From Verrucosispora sp. NA02020 (GTDB lineage: Bacteria; Actinomycetota; Actinomycetes; Mycobacteriales; Micromonosporaceae), in NCBI RefSeq assembly GCF_013364215.1, contig NZ_CP054923.1, forward strand, positions 4,526,001 through 4,590,000: 64,000 nt of DNA, read 5' to 3'. The position numbers were made by a program, and so were the translations under genes. The first letter of the stretch is position 1; each line of letters starts with the position of its first letter. Of this stretch, positions 9,219-16,352 are shown piece after piece. The notes below the pieces were generated by a model. The model ran no database searches. It saw only the letters and a list, made by a program, of their open reading frames with translations, and had not been told where the DNA came from.

Positions 9219-10418
9219 GTGGAGCTGGCGCGGGCGACGAACCGCAGCGTCCGGGTGCGCAACCGGTCGGCCCTGCTGTCCCGGATCTTCCTCGACGGCC
9301 CGCTGACCCGGCAGGATCTCGTCCGCAGCACCGGCCTGAGCCAGCCGGCGGTGAGCAACGTCGTCGGCGACCTGATCGACGAGGGCCTGGTGATGGAGGC
9401 CGGTGCCGCCGAGTCCGACGGTGGCCGACCGAGCATGATGCTGCGGATCGCGCCCCGGCACGCCGTGGTCGTCGGGGTGGACGTCGGCGAGACCCGGGTC
9501 CGGGTCGAGCTGTTCGACCTGGCGATGATCCTGCTGGCCAGCGCCGAGTACCCGTTGGAGGACGGCGGCACCGAGCCGGCCACGGTGGCCGGGCACGTGC
9601 TGACCGGCATCGACCGGGTGCTCGCCGAGGCCGACGCACGCCACGACGAGGTCCTCGGCGTCGGCATCGGCGTCTCCGGGGTGGTCGAGCAGGGCGACCG
9701 GGCCGTGGTGGACGCGCAGACCCTCGGCTGGGACCACGTGCCGCTGGAACGCCTGATCGCCGAGGGCACCGACCTGCCGCTGTACATCGACAACGGCGCC
9801 AAGACCCTCGGCCAGGCCGAGATGTGGTTCGGTGCCGGCCGGGGCGCCCGGCACGCGGTGTTCGCCCTGGTCGGCTCCGGTGTCGGCGCGTCCGTGGTGA
9901 CCAACGGCGTCACCTACCGGGGCGCGTCCAGCAGCGCCGGCGAGTGGGGGCACACCACCCTCGTGTACGGCGGACGCCCCTGCCGCTGCGGCGCCCGGGG
10001 CTGCCTTGAGGCGTACGTCGGGGCCGAGGCGATCATCGACCGCTATCGCGAGGCCCGGCGCGGTCGGGCGGTGCCCGGAGCCGACGAGGAGTCGCAGATC
10101 GCCGCGCTGGTGGCGGCGGCCGAGACGTCGTCGACCGCCCGCCGGGTGCTCGACGAGACGGCCGACTACCTGGGCGCCGGGGTCGCCAACCTGATCAACC
10201 TGTTCAACCCCGAGCGGGTGGTGCTGGGCGGCTGGGCCGTCATGGCGTTGGCCGAGCTGCTGCCCGCCGTCCGGGCCGCCGCCGGTCGCCAGGCGCTGCG
10301 CCTGCCGTACGCCCAGGTCTCGATCGAGCTGGGCGAACTCGGCGTGGACGCGGTGGCGCTCGGTGCGGCCACCCTGCCGATCGCCCGGCTGCTCGCCACC
10401 GGCGGCGTCCGTCGCTGA
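9219..10418 (+). CDS. ROK-family transcriptional repressor
   Basis: A 399-residue ROK protein with an N-terminal winged helix-turn-helix (about residues 15-60; LTRQDLVRSTGLSQPAVSNV) fused to a sugar-kinase-like domain. The kinase fold shows GVDVGET at 86-92, the DN pair (D191-N192) and the ROK zinc motif C255-x-C257-x4-C262. A GTG start at 9219 follows AGGATGAGG. In this family the kinase domain usually senses a sugar rather than phosphorylating it. It is divergent from the binding-protein/permease/GH1 operon, which it most likely represses until the sugar is taken up. Confidence 0.92.
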   Translation: MELARATNRSVRVRNRSALLSRIFLDGPLTRQDLVRSTGLSQPAVSNVVGDLIDEGLVMEAGAAESDGGRPSMMLRIAPRHAVVVGVDVGETRVRVELFDLAMILLASAEYPLEDGGTEPATVAGHVLTGIDRVLAEADARHDEVLGVGIGVSGVVEQGDRAVVDAQTLGWDHVPLERLIAEGTDLPLYIDNGAKTLGQAEMWFGAGRGARHAVFALVGSGVGASVVTNGVTYRGASSSAGEWGHTTLVYGGRPCRCGARGCLEAYVGAEAIIDRYREARRGRAVPGADEESQIAALVAAAETSSTARRVLDETADYLGAGVANLINLFNPERVVLGGWAVMALAELLPAVRAAAGRQALRLPYAQVSIELGELGVDAVALGAATLPIARLLATGGVRR

Positions 10419-10443
10419 ACGACAAAGCGAACCTTCGGGATAA

Positions 10444-10456
10444 ATAACGAAGTTAT
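10444..10456. promoter_or_regulatory. Small AT-rich palindrome upstream of secreted beta-helix gene
   Basis: ATAAC-GAA-GTTAT is a perfect 5-bp inverted repeat inside a GATAAATAACG island 26 bases after the ROK stop. It differs in sequence from the TTAATG operator on the other side of the ROK gene. It may be part of the promoter of the gene at 10685. Confidence 0.4.
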
Positions 10457-10550
10457 AGATCGATGTCTTGACGCCGCCGTGTCGCCACCGCAACACTCTG
10501 CGGCAGACGCCCCGGCGTCCACGGTGCCCTCCCGGCGGCACCACCCTCGG

Positions 10551-10604
10551 TGCGAGGAAAGGCCCCTGCCAACGCCTGCGGTAGTAGCGGGGTCCCCTCC
10601 TCAC
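10551..10604 (-). repeat. 54-nt palindromic repeat, family A, copy 2 (reverse, degenerate)
   Basis: It is recognisable from CGAGGAAAGGCCCCTGCCA, a loop containing AACGCCTGCGG, and the closing CGGGGTCCCCTCCTCAC. The arms no longer pair fully. Loop order puts it in reverse orientation. Confidence 0.7.
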
Positions 10605-10684
10605 ACCCGGCCTCACCACCAGCCCGTCCCGTCCCGCACCCCGTCGCGCCCGACGTCCGCACCCCACGACCGACAGGCGACGTC

Positions 10685-12910
10685 ATGACCGCACGCGCAC
10701 CCCACGCACCGCCACCGCACCTCCGCCGACGACCCACCACCCGGCACCTGCTCGCCGGGCTGGCGGTGACCCTGGTCGCCGCCCTCGTCCCGACCGTCGG
10801 CGCGGCACCCGCCCAGGCCGCGCCCACCCTGCTGTCCCAGGGCCGCCCGGCCACCGCGTCCTCCACCGAGGGTGGCGCCTACCCCGCCTCGGCCGCCGTC
10901 GACGGCAACTCCGGCACCCGCTGGTCCAGCGCGTTCGGCGACCCGCAGTGGCTCCGCGTCGACCTGGGCGTCCGGGCCACCCTCACCCAGGTCACGTTGG
11001 CTTGGGAGGCCGCGCACGCCCGTGCCTTCCAGATCCAGGTCTCCGACGACGGCGCCGCCTGGACCACCGTGTACAGCACGGGTACCGCGACCGGCGGCAC
11101 CCAGACCGTCGCCGTCGGCGGCGCCGGCCGCTACGTGCGGATGTACGGCACCCAGCGGGCCACCGGATACGGCTACTCGCTGTGGGAGTTCCAGGTCTGG
11201 GGCGAGACCGGCGGCGGCACCGGTGACCCGGTCGAGCCGACCGACCCGCGTAACCCGAACCTCGGCCCGAACACGTTCGTCTTCGACCCGTCCACCCCCA
11301 CCGCCACCATCCAGAGCCGGCTGAACACGCTCTTCACCCAGCAGGAGACCAACCAGTTCGGGCCGCAGCGCTACGCCGTGCTGTTCAAGCCCGGCACCTA
11401 CACCGCCGACGTCAACCTCGGCTTCTTCACCCAGGTCGCCGGACTCGGCATGTCACCCGACGACGTCAACCTCAACGGGCACGTGCGGGTCGAGGCGAAC
11501 TGGTTCAACGGCAACGCCACCCAGAACTTCTGGCGGGCCGCCGAGAACCTGTCGGTGACGCTGCCCGCCGGTGTGCAGGTGGAACGCTGGGCGGTGTCGC
11601 AGGCCGCGCCGTACCGGCGGATGCACCTGCGCGGCGCGCAGAACCAGATCCAACTCTGGAACGGCCACGACGGCTGGTCCAGCGGCGGCCTGATGGCCGA
11701 CACCCGCATCGACGGCCTGGTCGTCTCCGGCTCACAACAACAGTGGTACTCCCGCAACAGCGAGTTCGGCAACGGCTGGACCGGCTCGGTGTGGAACATG
11801 GTCTTCCAGGGCGTGGCCGGCGCACCCGCACCGAGCTTCCCCAACCCGTCGCACACCGTCGTCCCCACCACCCCCGTGGTGCGGGAGAAGCCGTTCCTCT
11901 ACGTCGACGGCACCGGCGAGTACCGCGTCTTCGTGCCCGCGCTGCGCACCAACTCCACCGGCACCACCTGGTACAACAAGACCCCCGCCGGCTCGTCGAT
12001 CTCGTTGGCCGACTTCTTCGTCGTCCGGCCCGGCACCTCGGCGGCCACCATCAACGCCGCCCTCACCCAGGGCAAGAACCTGCTGTTCACCCCCGGCGTG
12101 CACCGGGTCACCGCACCGATCCAGGTCAACCGGGCCAACACGGTGATCCTCGGCCTCGGCCTGGCCACCATCCAGACCGACAACGGCACCGTCGGCATGC
12201 GGGTCGCCGACGTGGACGGCGTCAAGGTCGCCGGCATCATGTTCGAGGCCGGCACCACCACCTCACCGGTCCTGATGGAGGTCGGCCCGTCCGGCTCGTC
12301 GGCCGACCACGCCGCCAACCCCACCTCGCTGCACGACGTCTTCTTCCGCATCGGCGGACCGGGCGTCGGCCGCGCCACCACCAGCCTCGTCGTCAACAGC
12401 GACGACGTGATCGGCGACCACATGTGGCTGTGGCGCGCCGACCACGGTGACGGCGTCGGCTGGACCGTCAACACCGCCGACACCGGGCTGGTCGTCAACG
12501 GCGACGACGTCACCATGTACGGCCTCTTCGTCGAGCACTACCAGAAGTACCAGACGATCTGGAACGGCGACCGCGGGCGCACGTACTTCTACCAGAACGA
12601 ACTGCCGTACGACCCGCCGAACCAGGCCGCCTGGATGAACGGGTCGACCCGGGGTTACGCCGCGTACAAGGTGGCCGACTCGGTGACCGGTCACCAGGCG
12701 TGGGGGCTGGGCAGCTACGCCTACTTCAACGTCGACCCGTCGGTGGTCGCCGAACGCTCCTTCGAGGTCCCGAACAACCCGAACGTGCGCTTCACCAACA
12801 TGGTGACCGTGTCGCTCGGCGGCGTCGGCACCATCAACCGGATGATCAACAACGCCGGGAACACGGTCAACAGCGCCAACCAGGTCGCGTACCTGACCAC
12901 CTACCCGTAG
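10685..12910 (+). CDS. Secreted F5/8-type (CBM32-like) plus right-handed beta-helix protein
   Basis: A 741-residue exported protein. A twin-basic N-terminus and hydrophobic core end at APAQA (cleavage near residue 45). An F5/8/discoidin carbohydrate-binding domain follows at about 50-174 (SAAVDGNSGTRWSS, WLRVDLG, WEFQVWG). A short Pro/Gly linker leads to a ~550-residue region rich in beta-helix rungs (VILGLGLATIQ, VKVAGIMFEAG, SLHDVFFRIGG, MYGLFVEHY). The last region resembles actinobacterial proteins that are often mislabelled adenylyl cyclase. I expect a polysaccharide hydrolase or lyase but cannot name the family. Location beside a beta-glucoside uptake locus and its ROK regulator suggests it works outside the cell on the parent polysaccharide. 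Confidence 0.8.
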   Translation: MTARAPHAPPPHLRRRPTTRHLLAGLAVTLVAALVPTVGAAPAQAAPTLLSQGRPATASSTEGGAYPASAAVDGNSGTRWSSAFGDPQWLRVDLGVRATLTQVTLAWEAAHARAFQIQVSDDGAAWTTVYSTGTATGGTQTVAVGGAGRYVRMYGTQRATGYGYSLWEFQVWGETGGGTGDPVEPTDPRNPNLGPNTFVFDPSTPTATIQSRLNTLFTQQETNQFGPQRYAVLFKPGTYTADVNLGFFTQVAGLGMSPDDVNLNGHVRVEANWFNGNATQNFWRAAENLSVTLPAGVQVERWAVSQAAPYRRMHLRGAQNQIQLWNGHDGWSSGGLMADTRIDGLVVSGSQQQWYSRNSEFGNGWTGSVWNMVFQGVAGAPAPSFPNPSHTVVPTTPVVREKPFLYVDGTGEYRVFVPALRTNSTGTTWYNKTPAGSSISLADFFVVRPGTSAATINAALTQGKNLLFTPGVHRVTAPIQVNRANTVILGLGLATIQTDNGTVGMRVADVDGVKVAGIMFEAGTTTSPVLMEVGPSGSSADHAANPTSLHDVFFRIGGPGVGRATTSLVVNSDDVIGDHMWLWRADHGDGVGWTVNTADTGLVVNGDDVTMYGLFVEHYQKYQTIWNGDRGRTYFYQNELPYDPPNQAAWMNGSTRGYAAYKVADSVTGHQAWGLGSYAYFNVDPSVVAERSFEVPNNPNVRFTNMVTVSLGGVGTINRMINNAGNTVNSANQVAYLTTYP

Positions 12911-12917
12911 GACCACC

Positions 12918-12950
12918 GTCGGGTGCCGGGCCGTGCGCCCGGCACCCGAC
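12918..12950. terminator. Strong bidirectional terminator hairpin
   Basis: A perfect 14-bp stem (GTCGGGTGCCGGGC, loop CGTGC, then its exact complement) lies between the convergent stops of the beta-helix gene (12910) and the LysR gene (12957). Confidence 0.8.
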
Positions 12951-12956
12951 GCCGGT

Positions 12957-13805
12957 CTAGAGCGCGGCCGCGGTGCGGACCAGCCCGGCCACCGACCGCG
13001 AGCGGCTGTGCGCGGGCCAGGCGAGCACGGTCGATACGTACGCGGCGTCGGTCAGCGGTACGGCGGTGTGCGCGCTCCACAGCCAGGACCGCGACGAGGC
13101 ACAGAGGACCGCCATGGTGTGCCCGAGGGCGATCAACTGGGCCACCTGCGACTGGTCGTGGATCTCCGGCCCCGGGCCCGGTTCGTAGCTGCCGTCCGGA
13201 CGCGGCCACCGGGCCAGCGGCAGATCCGGCAGGTCACTGATCTCCGCCATGCTCAGCGAGGTACGCGCGGCGAGCGGATGCCGGGCCGGCAGGATCGCCA
13301 CCTGCTGCTCGGTCAGCAGGTCCTCGGTGTCGAAGCCGGCCAGGTCGTCGAAGGGCCGCTGCATCAACGCCACGTCGGCGCGACCGTCCCGCAGCATCCG
13401 CGCCTGGTCCCCCATCCCGCACAACAGCACCTCGATCTCGGCCGCGCCGGGCTCCGCCGCGTACGCCGTGAGAAGTGTGCGCAGCAGCTCGTGGTTGGTG
13501 CCGGCCTTGGTGGCCAGCGTCAGTCGGTCCGGGGCGGTCGCCGCCCGACGGGTCCGGCGGGCGGCCGCCGACGTGGCGTCGAGGATCGTGCGGGCCTCGT
13601 CCAGCAGCACCCGACCCGCGCCGGTGAGCGTGACGCCGCGCCGGTCACGGTCGAATAGCGTCACCCCGAGACGCCGTTCGAGCTGCCGGATCGCCCGCGA
13701 CAGCGGCGGCTGGGCCATGCCGAGGCGCTCCGCCGCGCGGGTGAAGTGCAGCTCCTCCGCCACGGCCACGAAGTACCGCAACTCGCGGGTCTCCAGCGTG
13801 TCCAC
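12957..13805 (-). CDS. LysR-family transcriptional regulator
   Basis: A 282-residue LysR regulator. The N-terminal winged helix (residues ~1-65: LRYFVAVAEELHFTRAAERLGMAQ, then PPLSRAIRQLERRLG) is canonical, and the rest is the periplasmic-binding-like co-inducer domain. The GTG at 13805 is the only in-frame start. A GGGAG sequence abuts it directly, so initiation may be unusual or leaderless. It is divergent from the SDR gene at 13898, and a perfect T-N11-A palindrome lies between them. It therefore probably regulates that SDR. Confidence 0.9.
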   Translation of the reverse strand: MDTLETRELRYFVAVAEELHFTRAAERLGMAQPPLSRAIRQLERRLGVTLFDRDRRGVTLTGAGRVLLDEARTILDATSAAARRTRRAATAPDRLTLATKAGTNHELLRTLLTAYAAEPGAAEIEVLLCGMGDQARMLRDGRADVALMQRPFDDLAGFDTEDLLTEQQVAILPARHPLAARTSLSMAEISDLPDLPLARWPRPDGSYEPGPGPEIHDQSQVAQLIALGHTMAVLCASSRSWLWSAHTAVPLTDAAYVSTVLAWPAHSRSRSVAGLVRTAAAL

Positions 13806-13824
13806 CTCCCGACGGTACTGCGCC

Positions 13825-13841
13825 GATACCGGTGAGGTATC
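13825..13841. promoter_or_regulatory. LysR box (T-N11-A palindrome)
   Basis: GATACC-GGTGA-GGTATC is a perfect inverted repeat that contains the LysR consensus spacing T-N11-A. It lies 20 bases upstream of the lysR start and 57 bases before the SDR start. Confidence 0.7.
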
Positions 13842-13897
13842 AGCACGGACCGAAACGGTGTAAGGACACCGCTGCCCGCCGCGCCACCATCGGCGTC

Positions 13898-14632
13898 ATG
13901 AACGACACGAAGACCGCGCTGATCACCGGCGCGAACAAGGGACTCGGCTACCAGATCGCGGCCGGCCTGGGCGTACGCGGCTACCGGATCGCGGTCGGTG
14001 CCCGCGACGAGGCCCGGGGCGAGGCGGCCGTGAAGACGCTGCACGCCGCCGGGGTGGACGCGTTCACCGTGCCCCTGGACGTCACCAGCGACCGCAGCGT
14101 CACCGAGGCCGCCCACCGTATCGATCGCCAGGGCGGACGCCTGGACGTCCTGGTCAACAACGCCGGCATCTCCGGACCGACCGGGCCGGGGTGGGCGCAG
14201 GACCCGACCACCCTCGACCTGGACGTCGTCCGCGCCGTCGTGGACACCAACGTCCACGGCGTCATCCGGGTGACCAATGCGATGCTGCCGCTGCTGCGCC
14301 GCTCCCCCGCCCCCCGCGTCGTCAACGTCTCCAGCAGCGTCGGATCCCTCACCTGGCAGACCGATCCCACCGTCGAGGTCGGCCCGATCATGGCCGCCTA
14401 CTCACCGACGAAGTCGTACCTCAACGCGGTGACCGTGCACTACGCCCGACAACTCGCCGGCACCGGCATCCTGGTCAACGCCGCCTGCCCCGGCCTGGTC
14501 GCCACCGACTTCACCGGCGGCCTCGGACGCCCGGCCGACGAGGCCGCCGCCACCCCGATCCGGCTCGCCACCCTGCCCGACGACGGCCCCACCGGCACCT
14601 TCTCCAACGACGACGGCCCCATCCCCTGGTGA
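13898..14632 (+). CDS. SDR-family oxidoreductase (LysR-linked)
   Basis: A 244-residue classical SDR. TGANKGLG (10-17) binds the cofactor, NNAG lies at 87-90, serines at 145-147, and Y168-x3-K172 (YSPTK) completes the catalytic set. The TGANKGLG form and overall sequence resemble the carbonyl-reductase-like subgroup. The ATG at 13898 was chosen because the open frame upstream overlaps the LysR operator and has no ribosome site. It is paired divergently with the LysR gene. The substrate is unknown. Confidence 0.9.
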   Translation: MNDTKTALITGANKGLGYQIAAGLGVRGYRIAVGARDEARGEAAVKTLHAAGVDAFTVPLDVTSDRSVTEAAHRIDRQGGRLDVLVNNAGISGPTGPGWAQDPTTLDLDVVRAVVDTNVHGVIRVTNAMLPLLRRSPAPRVVNVSSSVGSLTWQTDPTVEVGPIMAAYSPTKSYLNAVTVHYARQLAGTGILVNAACPGLVATDFTGGLGRPADEAAATPIRLATLPDDGPTGTFSNDDGPIPW

Positions 14633-14637
14633 TCTCC

Positions 14638-14679
14638 GGCCGCCCCCTCGACCGCACTCCGGCCACCGAGGGGGCGGCC
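14638..14679. terminator. Terminator hairpin after LysR-linked SDR
   Basis: A 13-bp perfect stem (GGCCGCCCCCTCG paired with CGAGGGGGCGGCC) with a 16-base loop begins five bases after the SDR stop, ahead of the convergent TetR gene. Confidence 0.7.
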
Positions 14680-14786
14680 CTCGGTCCCGGTCGCCCCGCG
14701 AGTGCTCTCGCGGGCGGCGTGCGCCTGACGACCGCCGACCACCTGACCCCGGCGTGCAGGGCGATCTCCGGCTTCCGGCCCGGCGG

Positions 14787-15434
14787 CTACGGCACCGCAG
14801 TCTCGCGGTCCCGGTGACCGGTGCCATACCGGGCGACGATGGTGCGGACGGCTTCTTCCACCACCGCCGTCGTGCGGGCCGGGGTCACCGTCCAGTCTGG
14901 AAGCAGAAGACGCGGCCAGAACAGGTAGTTGGAGATCATCCCGAGGAACTGCGTGGCGGCCATCTCCGGGTCGGCGATGTCCGCGGTCCCCGCGTCGCAC
15001 TCCGCCAGGAGGTAGATCCGGACGGACTCGAAGTACGGCAGTTTGCCCTGCGAGAAGTGCGCCTTGGCCAACTCGGGAAAGCGTGGCAGTTCGGCGATGA
15101 CGATGCGGAACAGATCGGTCATCTCCGGCTGGCTCACCAGCGTCGCGTAGCGCCGTCCGAGAGCCGTCAGCCCGGTCGTCAGGTCACCCGCGGGTGGCAC
15201 GTCGGCGACGTCGCTCTCGGCCCACGAGTCGATGACGATGGCATCGAACAATGCCGCCTTCGTCGGAAACTGCTTGAACAGCGTCGCTTTCGACACGCCG
15301 GCGCTGTCGGCGACACGTGCCAGGGACGCCCGGTCGTAGCCCAACTCAAGGAAGAGCTCGGTGGCGGCCTGCACGATGAGCGCGCGCTTCTCCTCCGCCA
15401 CGCGCTGGTGATAGGCCGACGGCGCTGGAGTCAT
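14787..15434 (-). CDS. TetR-family transcriptional repressor
   Basis: A 215-residue TetR regulator. The helix-turn-helix is at about residues 30-55 (ASLARVADSAGVSKATLFKQFPTK) and is followed by an all-helical ligand domain. I place the start at the ATG at 15434, because the longer open frame runs through two operator palindromes. The intergenic region to the divergent SDR gene at 15561 carries two copies of a GTGAGT/ACTCAC palindrome, so the protein probably represses both itself and the SDR. The inducer is unknown. Confidence 0.9.
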   Translation of the reverse strand: MTPAPSAYHQRVAEEKRALIVQAATELFLELGYDRASLARVADSAGVSKATLFKQFPTKAALFDAIVIDSWAESDVADVPPAGDLTTGLTALGRRYATLVSQPEMTDLFRIVIAELPRFPELAKAHFSQGKLPYFESVRIYLLAECDAGTADIADPEMAATQFLGMISNYLFWPRLLLPDWTVTPARTTAVVEEAVRTIVARYGTGHRDRETAVP

Positions 15435-15450
15435 GCGACCATCATAGCGA

Positions 15451-15470
15451 GGTGAGTGGGTTGACTCACC
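15451..15470. promoter_or_regulatory. TetR operator 1
   Basis: GGTGAGT-GGGTTG-ACTCACC is a perfect 7-bp inverted repeat 16 bases upstream of the tetR start codon. It shares its half-sites with the second palindrome 45 bp away (centre to centre). Confidence 0.75.
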
Positions 15471-15496
15471 ACCCGACAGGGCGTAACTTCGGGGTA

Positions 15497-15514
15497 GTGA
15501 GTCGCTCGACTCAC
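15497..15514. promoter_or_regulatory. TetR operator 2
   Basis: GTGAGTCG-CT-CGACTCAC is a perfect 8-bp inverted repeat 46 bases before the SDR start. Its outer half-sites are identical to those of operator 1. Confidence 0.75.
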
Positions 15515-15560
15515 CACCCGGTCTCGGGTAGTCGTCTCTCGTCCGTACTCGGAGGATCCG

Positions 15561-16340
15561 ATGTCCCTCTTCGCTGATCAGACCGTTCTCGTGACCGGCG
15601 GCACCGGCGGGCAGGGGGCCAGCCACGTGCGGGCCCTGCACGCCGAAGGCGCCAACGTCGTCATCGGTGCCAGGAACGCCGAGCGTGGGGCTGACCTCGC
15701 CGCAGAGTTGGGCGACAGGGCGCGTTCCGTCCGCCTCGACGTGTCCCAGGAGGAGTCGTGGGCCGCTGCCGTCGCGGAAAGCGAGAACGCCTTCGGCGCA
15801 CTCACGATCCTGGTCAACAACGCCGGGGTACAGAACCCGCCGGCCCTCATCGAGTCCACCGACGTGGCTACCTGGGCTCGCATCCTCGACGTCAACCTCA
15901 CCGGCACCTTCCTCGGCATCAAGGCAGCCGCCCCGGCGCTACGGCGCGCGGGGGGAGGATCGATCATCAACATCGCCTCCACCATGGGCCTCACCGGCAC
16001 TGCCTTCTATGCGCCCTACGCCGCCAGCAAGTGGGCGATTCGAGGGCTCACTCAGACCGCCGCCATCGAGTTGGGCCGCGACAACATCCGCGTCAACACC
16101 ATCCACCCCGGGGTGATCGCCACCCCGTTCATCACCGAGCCGGCGGCCGGCGCCGACGCCCCGATCGCCGACTTCTACTCGCCCGAGCCGTTCGCCGTCC
16201 CGCGACTCGGGCAGCCCGCCGACATCACCGCGCTGCTGTTGTTCCTCACCTCGCCGCACGCGACCTTCATCACCGGCGCCGAGTACGTCATAGACGGGGG
16301 ACTACTCCTCGGCCCCGCACTGCAGAAGGAAGCCGCGTGA
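15561..16340 (+). CDS. SDR-family oxidoreductase (TetR-linked)
   Basis: A 259-residue classical SDR. The cofactor motif is TGGTGGQG (12-19), NNAG lies at 86-89, catalytic Ser140, and Y153-x3-K157 (YAASK). The C-terminal ITGAEYVIDGG is typical of the FabG/3-alpha-hydroxysteroid-dehydrogenase-like class. A GGAGGA ribosome site lies upstream of the ATG. It is divergent from tetR and lies behind two shared operators, so it is probably induced by whatever ligand TetR senses. The stop lies 12 bases from the convergent metH stop. Confidence 0.92.
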   Translation: MSLFADQTVLVTGGTGGQGASHVRALHAEGANVVIGARNAERGADLAAELGDRARSVRLDVSQEESWAAAVAESENAFGALTILVNNAGVQNPPALIESTDVATWARILDVNLTGTFLGIKAAAPALRRAGGGSIINIASTMGLTGTAFYAPYAASKWAIRGLTQTAAIELGRDNIRVNTIHPGVIATPFITEPAAGADAPIADFYSPEPFAVPRLGQPADITALLLFLTSPHATFITGAEYVIDGGLLLGPALQKEAA

Positions 16341-16352
16341 CCGGCGGCAGCG

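Larger units (their letters stand above)
10419..10684. other. Intergenic region with AT-rich palindrome and degenerate repeat A
   Basis: No gene is present. An AT-rich stretch just after the ROK gene contains the palindrome ATAAC-GAA-GTTAT (10444-10456), a possible operator or promoter element for the secreted protein gene. A worn copy of repeat A follows at 10551-10604. Confidence 0.55.
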
